From positions 63,324 to 127,323 of the forward strand of contig NZ_BNBC01000023.1 in the NCBI RefSeq assembly GCF_014654675.1: a stretch of DNA of 64,000 nucleotides. The letters are read 5' to 3'. Shown here one piece after another: positions 6,379 through 15,770 of the stretch. The position numbers were made by a program, and so were the translations under genes. The notes under the pieces are model-generated. The model worked only from the letters and a program-made list of their open reading frames with translations. It did not search any database and was not told the origin of the DNA. Source of the DNA: Streptomyces spiralis (GTDB lineage Bacteria > Actinomycetota > Actinomycetes > Streptomycetales > Streptomycetaceae). Each line of letters starts with the position of its first letter. Position 1 is the first letter of the stretch.

Positions 6379-9300
6379 ATGGCAGTGGAGTGCCGCGTAC
6401 TGGGCGACATCGCGGTACGGGTCGACGGCAGACCGGTGGAGTTGGGCCCTCCGAAGCAGCGCTCCGTCCTGGCGGCGTTGCTGGTCGATGCTCCCCGCAC
6501 GGTGCCGACCTCCCAGCTCATCGACCGGGTCTGGGGCGACCGCGTGCCGCAGCGGGTCAGAGGCACGCTGTACGGATACGTCAGCCTCTTGCGGAAGGCT
6601 CTGGAACCCGCGGGCAAAGACGCCTCCATCACCAGGAGCTCAGGGGGCTACGCCTTGGAGGTCGATCGACTCGCCGTGGACCTCCACCGGTTCCGCGCTC
6701 TGGTGCGGCAGGCACGCGCGGTCGAGGACGCCGGTTCCCGCGCGCAACTCTTCGAAAACGCACTGGAGTTGTGGCACGGAGAGCCCTGCGCTGCCTGTGA
6801 TACGCCATGGTTCGGCACGCTCCGCGAAGGGTTGCTCAGGGAGCGGTTCGCCGTCACGTTGGACTTCAACGACGCCCGACTGGACCTCGGTCTCCACGGA
6901 ATGCTGCTGCCCCAGCTGTCCGCCCTGGCACAGCAGGACCCCTTGGACGAACGGGCAGCCGGACAACTCATGCTGGCCCTGTACCGCAGCGGGCGGTCCT
7001 CCGACGCCCTGCGCCACTACGAGTCCCTGCGCCGGCGCCTGGCCGAGGAGTTGGGCACCGACCCCGGCCCGGAGCTGCGCCGACTGTACCACCGGATCCT
7101 CACCGACTCCCCCGTCCTCGCCGCCCCCGCCCCGGGCTCTCTCTCCTCTGTCTCCTCTGCCAGGACGACGCACCTCCAGGTCTCTCAGCGGGCTGACTCG
7201 GCGGAAGCCCCGTATGCGACAGCGGCGGACCGTCCGGGCGACAGCGATGACCAAGCTCCGGGAGAGCGGGACGGGGGCGACGGCCAGCAACTCGTGCCCC
7301 GCCTGCTTCCCCCTGCCCCCGCGCTGTTCGTGGGCCGGGACGAGGAGCTGGCGGCCGCCCGCCGACTGCTCGGCCAGGTGCCGACGGGTCCGGTCACGCT
7401 CCTGGTGACCGGACCGGCCGGGGTCGGCAAAACGGCCTTCGCCGTCTCCGCGGGGCATGTGCTGGCCTCTCGGTTCGCCGACGGCCAGCTCTATGCGGAC
7501 CTGCGGGCCTTCGACGACGAGCAGGTCGAGCCGTTCACGGTCCTGGGGGCCTTCCTACGAGCGCTCGGCGTACGCGGCGGTGCGGTGCCACCGGACCTCA
7601 CCGGCCGGGTGCACATGTACCGCACCGTACTCGCCCAGCGGAAGACACTCGTCGTGCTGGACAACGCCGCGGACGCGCGGCAGGTGAAGGACCTCATGCC
7701 CAGCGGGGCGCGCTGCGCCGCCGTCGTCACCAGCCGAACCACCCTCCCGGACCTGAGCGGCCACCGGATCCCCCTGGGAGTTCTGGACTCCGAGACGGGA
7801 CTCGCGCTGTTGCGGGAGATGATCGGTGCCGACCGGACCCGCGCGGAGTCGGACGCGGCCAGGGCCATCGTGTCGACCTGTGAGGGCCTTCCCCTGGCGG
7901 TGTGGGTGGCCGGTGCGCGGCTGGCCGCGCGACCGCACTGGCCCCTGGGCAAGGTCGCCCGCGCACTGGCGGACGAGCAGCGCAAGCTCGACGAACTCGC
8001 CGTCGGCCATATAGCCGTACGGGCCGGCCTGGAACTGACGTACCGGGCGATGACCCCCACGAACCGGCACGCCCTGCGCATGCTCGCCCTGCTGCCGACA
8101 CCGGACTTCTCCGTCTGGGCCCTGGCCGCGCTCCTGGACCTGGACCTGCACCGCGCGGAAGCGGTGCTCGACGACCTCGTGGAAGTGCATCTCGTGGAGG
8201 CCGGTTCGACGGGGCCGGCCGGTACCCGTCACCGGCTGCACGACCTGGTGCGACTGCTGGGCCGCGAGAGGGCGGAACGGGAGGTGTCGCCGCGGGACCG
8301 GGCCGCCGCGCTGTCCCGGCTGCTGGGGGCGAGCCTGTATCTGGCCGATCGGGCCGCGGACAGTCTCAGCGTCGACTTCCAGGGCATCTCACAGACCCAC
8401 CTGGCGTCCTGGCGGCCCACCCCGACCGACACCGCACAGCTCCTCACCGATCCGTCGGCCTGGTTCACCGCCGAGCGCCAGTTCCTGATCTCCGTGGCGG
8501 ACCAGGCACTCGACAGGGACGAGATCACGGCGGCGGCCGCGCTGGCCACCGCGCTGACCACGCTCTTCCAGATCGGAGGCCACTTCGACGACTGGGAACG
8601 GCTCCAGGGCCGGGCCCTCGAGGCCGCCCTGCGCGGCAACCACCAGCACAGTGCCACGCAGCTCCACCGATGTCTGGGTGAACTCACCACCATTCTCGAC
8701 CGGTATCCGGAGGCCCTGGACCACTTCGAGCAGGCGCTGACGTTGGCCGACGGAGCGGACCCGGCCTATCTGGCCGGCGCCACGGCCGGATTGGCGTACG
8801 TGCACCGACTCCTCGGTCGGTACGCCTCAGCCGTACGCCACTTCGAGCAAGCGGCGGAGCTGGCCCGCATGGCCGGAAACGTCAACTGCCTTGTGTACGC
8901 CACCAACGGCATCGGTGTGATCGAGCTTGAGCAGGGGCGTGTCGAGCCGGCCATGGAGCGGTTCTCGCAGTGCTTGCGCGTGAGCCGGGACGCCGGCTAC
9001 CGGCCCGGTGAGGCGCAGGCCCTGCGCTGTCTGGGGCAGAGCCACCGCGCACACGGCGACTACCAGGCCGCCGCGGACTGTTTCCGGCAGGCCGCCTCGA
9101 TCAGCGAGGGACTCGGCGACCGGCTGACCGCGACGCATGCCACGTGCTGGCTCGGCGATGTGCTGGTGCGGCACGGCGCGCAACGGGAGGGGCGTCGATT
9201 ACTGGCCCGTGCCCTGTGGACCTACCGGGAATTCGGGAATCTCTGGGGCGAGGCGGCGACGCTCTACTCGCTCGCGGAGGCTCAACTCGTCGCCGGCCGC

Positions 9301-9495
9301 GTGGCGGCTGCCCGTCGACGCGCTGAAGCGGCCGCCGACCTGTGGCGGAGGATCGGCTCCCGCACCTGGCTCGCCATCGGCCTCGACACCCTGGCCAAGG
9401 CCCACACCCTGGCCGGGGACACCGCGGCCGCGTCCCGGGCTCGCGACGAGGCGGCCGAAGTACGCAGAGCCTTGGCAACCACCTGGCTGACCTAG
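6379..9495 (+). CDS. AfsR/SARP-family regulator with NB-ARC and TPR domains
   Basis: A 1038-aa protein. Residues 1-95 are an OmpR-type winged helix (VLGDIAVRVDGRPVELGPPKQRSVLAALL), about 100-245 a bacterial transcriptional activation domain (ALYRSGRSSDALRHYESLRRRLAEELG), then a Ser/Pro-rich linker, an NB-ARC ATPase (Walker A GPAGVGKTAF near residue 345, VVLDNA Walker B), and C-terminal TPR repeats. AfsR-like proteins activate secondary-metabolite or differentiation genes and are tuned by nucleotide and phosphorylation. The start is fixed by GGGGAG 7 nt before ATG. No biosynthetic cluster is nearby. Its stop codon abuts a transposon-like repeat. Confidence 0.93.
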   Translation: MAVECRVLGDIAVRVDGRPVELGPPKQRSVLAALLVDAPRTVPTSQLIDRVWGDRVPQRVRGTLYGYVSLLRKALEPAGKDASITRSSGGYALEVDRLAVDLHRFRALVRQARAVEDAGSRAQLFENALELWHGEPCAACDTPWFGTLREGLLRERFAVTLDFNDARLDLGLHGMLLPQLSALAQQDPLDERAAGQLMLALYRSGRSSDALRHYESLRRRLAEELGTDPGPELRRLYHRILTDSPVLAAPAPGSLSSVSSARTTHLQVSQRADSAEAPYATAADRPGDSDDQAPGERDGGDGQQLVPRLLPPAPALFVGRDEELAAARRLLGQVPTGPVTLLVTGPAGVGKTAFAVSAGHVLASRFADGQLYADLRAFDDEQVEPFTVLGAFLRALGVRGGAVPPDLTGRVHMYRTVLAQRKTLVVLDNAADARQVKDLMPSGARCAAVVTSRTTLPDLSGHRIPLGVLDSETGLALLREMIGADRTRAESDAARAIVSTCEGLPLAVWVAGARLAARPHWPLGKVARALADEQRKLDELAVGHIAVRAGLELTYRAMTPTNRHALRMLALLPTPDFSVWALAALLDLDLHRAEAVLDDLVEVHLVEAGSTGPAGTRHRLHDLVRLLGRERAEREVSPRDRAAALSRLLGASLYLADRAADSLSVDFQGISQTHLASWRPTPTDTAQLLTDPSAWFTAERQFLISVADQALDRDEITAAAALATALTTLFQIGGHFDDWERLQGRALEAALRGNHQHSATQLHRCLGELTTILDRYPEALDHFEQALTLADGADPAYLAGATAGLAYVHRLLGRYASAVRHFEQAAELARMAGNVNCLVYATNGIGVIELEQGRVEPAMERFSQCLRVSRDAGYRPGEAQALRCLGQSHRAHGDYQAAADCFRQAASISEGLGDRLTATHATCWLGDVLVRHGAQREGRRLLARALWTYREFGNLWGEAATLYSLAEAQLVAGRVAAARRRAEAAADLWRRIGSRTWLAIGLDTLAKAHTLAGDTAAASRARDEAAEVRRALATTWLT

Positions 9496-9575
9496 GGGGT
9501 GTCTCGTCGATCAGGCGGGATCAGGGAGCGGTGCCAGGCGCCGCGAGCCCGGCATGATCGGCGAGACACCCCCTA
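9493..9575. mobile_element. 79-bp MITE-like element, internally deleted copy
   Basis: GGGGGTGTCTCGTCGATCA at 9495 is matched (18/19) by the inverted right end finishing at 9573; a TA dinucleotide lies on each side (9493-9494 includes the afsR-like gene's stop; 9574-9575). Both ends match the larger copy at 17383-17575 but about 114 bp of its interior is missing, the join lying at a GCGG microhomology. The pair of ends can fold into a long hairpin and may act as terminator. Confidence 0.75.
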
Positions 9576-10015
9576 AGGGCCTCTCGTTTGGATCAGGCCG
9601 GGCTCGCGGGTGTCCTGGCACAGTGCCTCCGATGTGGTGATGACCATGGCCACTGTCGGCAGCGCGGAGGTACCCGGCCTGGCCGTCCGCCTGGGACGGC
9701 GCCTGCTGGTGCACAGCATGCACAAGGGCTGCCGAACCGATCCTGCGGGACGTATCCGGGAAGTGGCCGAAGCCAAGCTGACCGACCCGAACCTCACGCC
9801 CGCGGAGGCGGTGTGGCCGCGGCGCCGTCTGGCCGGTGGCCGGGAGTGACCGCCTTGCGCCGCGAGGGAGCGGACGTGGTCCGCCGGGAGCCGGGCTGAT
9901 TCCCGGTTCGGCCGCTGGGGTGGTGGCCTCGTCCGTCAGGGGCGGGTCTGTTCGCGCGCCGACGATGGAGCGATGACGATGAGCTCAAGGATCCCTCATC
10001 CAGGAGGAAGACCTG
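9576..10015. other. 440-bp non-coding stretch with a degenerate transposon end
   Basis: Bases 9576-9609 (GGGCCTCTCGTTTGGATCA then GGCCGGGCTCGCGG) resemble the ends of the adjacent MITE-like element, probably a second, diverged terminus. The rest contains a 79-codon open frame (9610-9849) that I do not recognise and that lacks a convincing ribosome site; it may be a relic. No other feature seen. Confidence 0.4.
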
Positions 10016-10645
10016 ATGCTGTCCCTTCGTCGTGGCCGCCCCCGCCGCCTGCGACCTCTCGCCGTGGCCTCTACGGCCCTGACCTGCTCCCTCGCCGCCG
10101 GCGTGCTGACCGGGTGCGGCGGCGGTGGTGGCAACGGCTCGACGGGCAGCAGAACTCCCAGCACGCCGAACACGGCGTCGTTCACCGGATCGCCGCCCTC
10201 GGCGCTGGCCTCCTCAGCCTCCTCCGCAGCCGCTTCCGCCCGTGCCTCGGCCTCCGCGGCCGCCTCCTCGGCATCGGCGCGGGCTTCCGAGTTCGAGGCG
10301 TCGGTGTCAGCCGAGAGCGCCCGCAGGGAGGCGACGGCCGAGAAGAAGCTCAAGGGCGTCAAGGGACAAGGGAACGCGCTCTCCGAGGTCGGCATGTCGG
10401 GCATGCCCAAGGCCCAGACCGGTGGCGTGCTCGCCGTCCTGGTCAACATCACCAACAAGACGGACCGCAAAGCGTCCTACGCCGTACAGATCGACTTCGA
10501 GGACAGCAACCATCACGTCGTCGAGACCAGGTACACCGGCGCCGAGAACCTCGAACCGGGCCAGAAGCAGCAACCCATCGTCTTCAGCCGCCAGCCTCCC
10601 GAGCGGAAACTGACACCCCGTCTGGCCAAGGCCCAGCGGTACTGA
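10016..10645 (+). CDS. putative lipoprotein with Ser/Ala-rich linker
   Basis: A 209-aa protein: basic N-terminus, hydrophobic signal and lipobox LTGC (Cys about residue 39), so it is probably lipid-anchored on the outer face of the membrane. A low-complexity Ala/Ser segment (about residues 60-105) leads to a globular domain with NITNKTDRKASYAVQIDFEDS and AENLEPGQKQ, reminiscent of the FxLYD fold of actinobacterial lipoproteins. AGGAGG lies 10 nt before the ATG. Ligand unknown. Confidence 0.82.
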   Translation: MLSLRRGRPRRLRPLAVASTALTCSLAAGVLTGCGGGGGNGSTGSRTPSTPNTASFTGSPPSALASSASSAAASARASASAAASSASARASEFEASVSAESARREATAEKKLKGVKGQGNALSEVGMSGMPKAQTGGVLAVLVNITNKTDRKASYAVQIDFEDSNHHVVETRYTGAENLEPGQKQQPIVFSRQPPERKLTPRLAKAQRY

Positions 10646-10851
10646 GTGGTCCACGCTGCGACGGCTCTCAAGACACGAGCCCGGATGTCGGAGCGCAGGG
10701 CCACCGGCGCCCCGGACGGCCTCCCGCGCCCGTGCACTGGCGGCCCGCCTGGGACGGGCGGCCTGCCCGCTTCACTGGTGAACCGGGCGTCTCGGAGGGT
10801 CAGGTCGTCGGCCTCTCAGGGCCGGTCCGAGTGCCCGGTACAGGTGGATGG

Positions 10852-11442
10852 TCAGCGCGGTTGGCGTAGTCCCGCGACGAGGAGTGCGACCACTCGGCGC
10901 GCGTCGTAGCGGGGGTCGCTGTCGGCGCCGATGCAGAGGTTTCCGATGCCGCGCATGAGGTGGTAGGCGTCGATGTCGGAGCGGATCTCGCCGGAGGCGG
11001 CAGCGGCGTCGAGGAGCTGGGTGCACACCGGCAGGAGACGGTCGAGGAAGTAGGCGTGCAGCGTCTCGAAGCCGGCGTTGTCGGTCTGCAGTGCGGCCGC
11101 GAGGCCGTGCTTGGTGGTGAGGAAGTCGATGAAGAGGTCGACCCACCGTTCGAGGGCGGCGTGAGGTGTGGGGCCGGCCGTCAGCAAGGCCGGCCCGGCC
11201 TCGGCGCAGGCGTCGACCTGGTGGCGGTAGACGGCGATGACGAGGTCGGCCCGGGTGGGGAAGTGACGGTAGATCGTGCCCATGCCGACGCCGGCCTCGG
11301 CCGCGATGTCACGTACCGGCGCCTCCACGCCCGAGGTGGCGAAGACCGCGGCGGCCGCGTCCAGCAGGGTCTGCTGGTTGCGCCGGGCGTCCTTGCGTTT
11401 GGGCGCGGACGCGCTTTTCGGGTTCTGGCCGCTGTCGTTCAC
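10852..11442 (-). CDS. TetR-family repressor
   Basis: A 196-aa TetR protein with HTH at about residues 20-65 (RRNQQTLLDAAAAVFATSGV...IAAEAGVGMGTIYRHFPTRADLV) and a helical ligand domain of the TetR_C_SACE/Streptomyces type. It is divergent from the alpha/beta hydrolase at 11738; a strong inverted repeat between them (11474-11510) is the likely operator for both. Confidence 0.92.
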   Translation of the reverse strand: MNDSGQNPKSASAPKRKDARRNQQTLLDAAAAVFATSGVEAPVRDIAAEAGVGMGTIYRHFPTRADLVIAVYRHQVDACAEAGPALLTAGPTPHAALERWVDLFIDFLTTKHGLAAALQTDNAGFETLHAYFLDRLLPVCTQLLDAAAASGEIRSDIDAYHLMRGIGNLCIGADSDPRYDARRVVALLVAGLRQPR

Positions 11443-11473
11443 GGCGACGTTCCTTCCGTGCGGCTTGCGAACC

Positions 11474-11510
11474 GGAACAGCGCTCCGTATTGTTTGCGGA
11501 GCGAGGTTCC
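11474..11510. promoter_or_regulatory. probable TetR operator
   Basis: Near-perfect inverted repeat GGAACAGCGCTCCG (11474-11487) / CGGAGCGAGGTTCC (11497-11510) around TATTGTTTG, 12 of 14 pairs, in the divergent promoter region next to the tetR start. The AT-rich centre could hold a -10 (TATTGT, 11489-11494). The rest of 11511-11737 shows no feature. Confidence 0.6.
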
Positions 11511-11737
11511 GTTTCGTTCATGATGGCAGACCGACGGTCCGGCGACCAAGCCGTCCACCGGCGTCATTCCCACACCCGGAAGCCGCGCGGAAGTCGCGCG
11601 GTCGCCCGGCGCTCGATCTCGATGTGGCCGAGCGCGAGCAACGTTCCTCGCTCACTGCTCGGCCCGGCCGTCGGCGCCGCCGACCACCGGGCCCTGCGAA
11701 CCATGAGTGCGATGGAAACCCAACGGAAGGCACGTCC

Positions 11738-12679
11738 ATGCCCGACTCGAACACCGCGCGGACCCCGAAGAGCCCCGGCGCTCCCGCCATGGTGATCTCC
11801 GCGAAGCCGGTCGTTCTGCCCGCCCCGGGCCGCGGTGAGGACCTCCAGGTCCGCATATCCGCCCCCGCGATCGGCGACGATCTGCCCGTCATCGTCTTCT
11901 CGCACGGCTTCGGCTCGTCGATGAACGGCTACGCGCCGCTGGCGGACTTCTGGGCGGCCCACGGCTTTGTGGTCCTGCAGCCCACCCATCTCGACTCCAG
12001 GACGCTCGGCCTGCCCGCCGACGACCCCCGTACGCCCAGGATCTGGCGCTTCCGCGTCGAGGATCTCAAGCGCGTGCTGGACGGACTCGACGTTCTGGAA
12101 GCCTGCGTGCCGGGCCTCGGCGGGCGGCTCGACCGCGGCCGTACAGCGGTGGCCGGCCACTCCTGGGGAGCCCAGACGGCGAGCATGCTGCTGGGCTCGC
12201 GTGTCCTCGGCCCCGACGGCCTCCCCGGGGAGGACATGTCCGACCCCCGTGTGAAGGCGGGTGTGCTGCTCGCCCTGACCGGTCTGGGCGACGACCTGAC
12301 CCCGTTCGCCGCACAGAACTTTCCCTTCATGAAGCCGTCCTTCGACGCCATGACCACACCGGCTCTGATCGTCGCCGGGGACAAGGACCAGTCCCATCTG
12401 TCCACTCGCGGGCCGGACTGGTTCACCGACCCCTACACCTACAGCCCGGGGAGTAAGAGCCTGCTCACGCTGTTCGGGGCGGAGCACTCCCTCGGAGGCA
12501 TTCCCGGGTACGAGGTCGCCGAGACGACGGACGAGAGTCCCGCGCGCGTCGCTCTGATCCAGCAGCTCACCACGGCCTTTCTGCGCAGCGCCCTCCACCC
12601 CGAGGACACCGGCTGGAAGGCGGCGGCCACCGCACTGGAGGACGACCCCCACCCATTGGGCAAGCTGCAGAACAAGTAG
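11738..12679 (+). CDS. alpha/beta hydrolase (chlorophyllase/PAF-acetylhydrolase-like)
   Basis: A 313-aa intracellular hydrolase with oxyanion motif VFSHGFGSS, nucleophile elbow AGHSWGAQT, acid segment VAGDKDQS and terminal His in GAEHSLGG. Architecture matches the chlorophyllase/dienelactone-hydrolase-like esterases regulated by TetR proteins in actinobacteria. GGAAGG lies 7 nt before ATG. No signal peptide. Substrate unknown; probable induction through the divergent TetR. Confidence 0.85.
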   Translation: MPDSNTARTPKSPGAPAMVISAKPVVLPAPGRGEDLQVRISAPAIGDDLPVIVFSHGFGSSMNGYAPLADFWAAHGFVVLQPTHLDSRTLGLPADDPRTPRIWRFRVEDLKRVLDGLDVLEACVPGLGGRLDRGRTAVAGHSWGAQTASMLLGSRVLGPDGLPGEDMSDPRVKAGVLLALTGLGDDLTPFAAQNFPFMKPSFDAMTTPALIVAGDKDQSHLSTRGPDWFTDPYTYSPGSKSLLTLFGAEHSLGGIPGYEVAETTDESPARVALIQQLTTAFLRSALHPEDTGWKAAATALEDDPHPLGKLQNK

Positions 12680-12746
12680 GCGGGCTCTGGTCGTGTGCCG
12701 GGTAACCGCAGGACGCCGGGCCGGGTGGCCGGACACGATGCGGCCA

Positions 12747-13021
12747 TGATTGCTCACCTTCGACGTGCCCCGGACCCCGACTTCCTCGACAAGCCCGGCT
12801 TCGAGCAGTTGGGTCTGCACCGCATCTCGCTGGAGGTCTATGCCTTCAACCCGCGGGCTCGACGCGTCTACGAGAAGGTGGGGTTCCTCGCTGAGGGCGT
12901 CCTGCGCGATGCGCTGCTCTGGGAGGGCGAGCGGGTGGACGCGGCCGTGATGTCGATTCTCGCGCCGGAGTGGTCGCAGCACCGGGGCCGGCCGGAGACA
13001 ACCGGGCACATGTCGGCCTGA
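12747..13021 (+). pseudogene. C-terminal remnant of a GNAT acetyltransferase
   Basis: The last ~75 residues of a RimJ/RimL-type N-acetyltransferase are preserved (LGLHRISLEVYAFNPRARRVYEKVGF...EGERVDAAVMSILAPEW), covering motif A/B of the acetyl-CoA fold, but the N-terminal half and its start are missing and the preceding bases do not code for it. Best read as a truncated, non-functional gene. Confidence 0.75.
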
Positions 13022-13102
13022 CCGTGCCGCTCGTATCCGACGACGATGCCGGCCACCGCCGGGGACGTGACCGGCCGTCGGATCCTGGGCGCGGGCTGCG
13101 AC

Positions 13103-13537
13103 TCACTCGGCACCGGCGGGCCGGCGGGTGTCCAAGTCCGGGAAGAGGGTCGCGGCCACGTGCCGGGTGTCGGCGTACTCGACGACGGAGGTGATCCGGC
13201 CGTCGCGGACGGTGTAGATGCCGATGCAGCGGTTGTCGTACGTGCCGCCGTGGACGGTCTTGGCCCTGGCGGTCCATTCGGCGACCACGCGGTCGCCTTC
13301 GGCGATCGTGCTGACCAGTTCGATCTCCAAGGTGCCGGGGACGAAGGCCGGTCCCATGCCGCCGAGGAAGTCGTTGACGATCGCGTCGCGGCCGCGCCAC
13401 ACCCCGGAGACGGGGAGGTCGCCCGGGTAGTGCCAGGTCGCGTCCGCGGCGAAGCTGTCGTGGATGACGTCGGCGTCGCCGTCGCGGACGGCCTCGACGT
13501 AGCGGATGACGACGGTCCTGGGGTCGGTGCTGGTCAT
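13103..13537 (-). CDS. SnoaL-like/NTF2-fold protein
   Basis: A 144-aa SnoaL-like polyketide-cyclase-fold protein (VIRYVEAVRDGDADVIHDSFAADATWHYPGDLPVSGVWRGRDAIV...DGRITSVVEYADTRHVA). Such proteins are often hydrolases, isomerases or stress proteins of unknown substrate. GGAG lies 7 nt before ATG. It sits 50 nt downstream of the quinone oxidoreductase on the same strand, so both likely share a transcript controlled by the divergent LysR. Confidence 0.9.
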   Translation of the reverse strand: MTSTDPRTVVIRYVEAVRDGDADVIHDSFAADATWHYPGDLPVSGVWRGRDAIVNDFLGGMGPAFVPGTLEIELVSTIAEGDRVVAEWTARAKTVHGGTYDNRCIGIYTVRDGRITSVVEYADTRHVAATLFPDLDTRRPAGAE

Positions 13538-13585
13538 GGTCGTTCTCCTTCGGTGGTTGTCGGTTGCCGGCCGTTCGGATGGAGT

Positions 13586-14506
13586 TCAGGACAGGGTGAG
13601 CACGGCCTTGCCGCGGATGCGGCGCTCACGCAGGTCCGTGAGGGTGGTCGCGGTGTCGACCCAGCCCGCGACACGGCCGATCTCGGGGTGCAGGCGGCCT
13701 TCCGCGGTCAGCCGGACCAGCGCCGCCAGGTCCTGGTCGAGGCGGGTGTCGGCGTCGAGGTAGTGGAAGTGGCGGATGACGGCCGACTCCGGGCCGCTGA
13801 AGAAGTCGAAGAAGTCCAGCGTCGCGGGCGTACGTGCGGCCTGCCCGAACCAGATGAGCGTGCCGCGCCTGGCGAGCCGCGCCAGAGCGAGGGGGAGGGC
13901 CCGGCCGCCGGTCGACTCCAGCACGATGTCGTACGGACCGCGGGCGTCGGCGACATCGTGGACGATCTCGGCGGCGCCGAGCTCGGCGAGCCGGGTGCCG
14001 CGTTCGGGGTTCCGGGTCACGGCGGTGACCTCGGCCCCGGCGGCGGCCGCGAGCTCGGTGACGTAGTGGCCCACGCCTCCGGACGCACCGGTCAGCAGCA
14101 CACGCCGCCCCAGCACCGGCCCCGCGGCCCGAAGCAGCCGCAACGCGGTGAGCCCGGCCAGTGGCAGCGCCGCGCCGGTGAGCGGGCAGACGGAGTCCGG
14201 CAGCACCGCCAGCGCGTCGGTCGGCACCGCCACGTACTCCGCCCAGCCGCCCGCCATGGGGTGGCCGACGACCCGCGCGATCCCGGCCGGTCCGCTGCCG
14301 TCGGCGGCCGGCTGGACCACCAGCCCCGCGACGTCCTTGCCGGGGCGCTCGCTGGGGACGGGCTTTTCCAGCTTGAACGTCTCACCCCGGTTGACCGAGA
14401 ACGCCTCGACCCTCACCAGCGCCTCGTCGGGGCGCGGTGTGGGCTCGGGGACGTCGGCGAACACGACCGGCTCGGCGGGATCCCCGGTCGGTATGAGGGC
14501 CTTCAT
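13586..14506 (-). CDS. zinc-binding-type (MDR) NADPH:quinone oxidoreductase-like protein
   Basis: A 306-aa medium-chain dehydrogenase/reductase lacking the structural zinc loop. It has the GroES-like N-domain (VRVEAFSVNRGE...RPGKDVAGLVV), then a Rossmann domain with LLTGASGGVGHYVTEL. These are NADPH-dependent quinone or enone reductases. The second ATG (14506) is preferred because GAGGAG lies 9 nt upstream; the first (14515) directly abuts it. It is divergent from a LysR regulator, the common arrangement for LysR-controlled reductases. Confidence 0.88.
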   Translation of the reverse strand: MKALIPTGDPAEPVVFADVPEPTPRPDEALVRVEAFSVNRGETFKLEKPVPSERPGKDVAGLVVQPAADGSGPAGIARVVGHPMAGGWAEYVAVPTDALAVLPDSVCPLTGAALPLAGLTALRLLRAAGPVLGRRVLLTGASGGVGHYVTELAAAAGAEVTAVTRNPERGTRLAELGAAEIVHDVADARGPYDIVLESTGGRALPLALARLARRGTLIWFGQAARTPATLDFFDFFSGPESAVIRHFHYLDADTRLDQDLAALVRLTAEGRLHPEIGRVAGWVDTATTLTDLRERRIRGKAVLTLS

Positions 14507-14610
14507 CGTTGTCATCTCCTCGGCGGGCTTCGCGGGTCACGCCCGGTGGGGCGTCCGGAACCATCCGACCCGGCGGGGCGGTGACTCGGCCAACAACGAA
14601 GCCGCCCAGC

Positions 14611-14637
14611 CGACAACGTGCGGTTGTCGCATAGGGT
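14611..14637 (+). promoter_or_regulatory. LysR operator and leaderless promoter
   Basis: Perfect inverted repeat CGACAAC (14611-14617) / GTTGTCG (14623-14629) with a 5-bp spacer, followed by -10 TAGGGT (14632-14637). The lysR start (14645) is 7 nt beyond, so the regulator's mRNA is likely leaderless and the protein autoregulated. Confidence 0.65.
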
Positions 14638-14644
14638 CAGCGGC

Positions 14645-15655
14645 ATGGATCTCGACCTCGCCCTGGTCCGCGCGTTCGTCACGACCGCCGGGACACTGCA
14701 CTTCGGGCGGGCCGCGGAAGAGCTGAACACCAGCCAGCAGGCGCTGTCCAAGCGCATCGCGCGGCTGGAGGAGCTGCTGGCCGTCCGTCTGTTCGAGCGC
14801 GAGGGCGGCACCCGGCTGACCGAAGCGGGCGAGCGGTTCCTGCCCGCGGCGCGCGAGGCGCTCGCGGCGGGCGAGCGCGCGATCGCGGCGGCCACCGGCG
14901 CCGTACCGGTCGTACGCATCGACACATGGGGCCACCTGTACGCGCCGATGCGCACGGTCGCCCAGGCGGTGCGGGCGTTCGGCCCGGTGCGGCTGGAGCC
15001 CGGTCCCGGACGCGACTGGCCCTCGGTCGCGCAGGCACTGCTGCGCGGCGACACCGACCTGGGATTCGGCCGGGTGCATCCGCTGCCGGGCGGCCGCGAG
15101 GCGGAACTCACCCAGCGGCTCGTGCGGCTGGAACCCGTGGACGCGGTGGTCGGCCCGTCCCACCCGCTGGCCGACGCCCGCGCACTGCGCCCGGACGATC
15201 TGCGCGACAGCACCCTGTGGTGCCCGGCCGAACTGACCCGCCTGGACTTCCTCCGCCGCTTCGCCGACGCCTTCCGGATCACTCGGCGACAGGACGGTCC
15301 CAACCTCGGCCTGGACCACCTCGTCCAGCACATCCGTGCCGACGCCGCGTGCTTCACCCTCTTCCCGGCCGACGCGCCGCTGCCCGACCATGCCGGCCTG
15401 CGCTCCATCCCGCTCGTCGAGCCGACCCCGCTGTACGCGTGGTCCCTGGCCTGGCGCGAGCCCTCCCGCCACCCGCTGCTCGACACCCTGCTGCGCGGCT
15501 TCACCGAAGCCGGCCGCGCGCGGCGCTGGCTGGACTACACACCGCAACGCGACTGGCTCCCCGACACCGACCACGCGAAACTGGCGGCGCACTCCGGGCT
15601 CGGGCTCGGCGTGGTGGACAACGGCCGACAGGACGACGCGAGTTCTCGGCCCTGA
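14645..15655 (+). CDS. LysR-family transcriptional regulator
   Basis: A 336-aa LTTR: N-terminal winged helix (MDLDLALVRAFVTTAGTLHFGRAAEELNTSQQALSKRIARLEELLAVRLFER) and a C-terminal periplasmic-binding-protein-like effector domain. The ATG at 14645 begins the canonical LTTR N-terminus and directly follows a -10 box. It probably regulates itself and the divergent quinone oxidoreductase/SnoaL-like pair; the inducer is unknown. Confidence 0.93.
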   Translation: MDLDLALVRAFVTTAGTLHFGRAAEELNTSQQALSKRIARLEELLAVRLFEREGGTRLTEAGERFLPAAREALAAGERAIAAATGAVPVVRIDTWGHLYAPMRTVAQAVRAFGPVRLEPGPGRDWPSVAQALLRGDTDLGFGRVHPLPGGREAELTQRLVRLEPVDAVVGPSHPLADARALRPDDLRDSTLWCPAELTRLDFLRRFADAFRITRRQDGPNLGLDHLVQHIRADAACFTLFPADAPLPDHAGLRSIPLVEPTPLYAWSLAWREPSRHPLLDTLLRGFTEAGRARRWLDYTPQRDWLPDTDHAKLAAHSGLGLGVVDNGRQDDASSRP

Positions 15656-15770
15656 CGTTGCAGGAGACGACCGGGCACGCGCACAGCGCGCCCGCGCGAC
15701 GACCCGATGCGGCCGGCTTGCCCGGCACTGGACCGCTCGATCCCGTGCCGGGCCGGCCTTCGTCCGCCGT

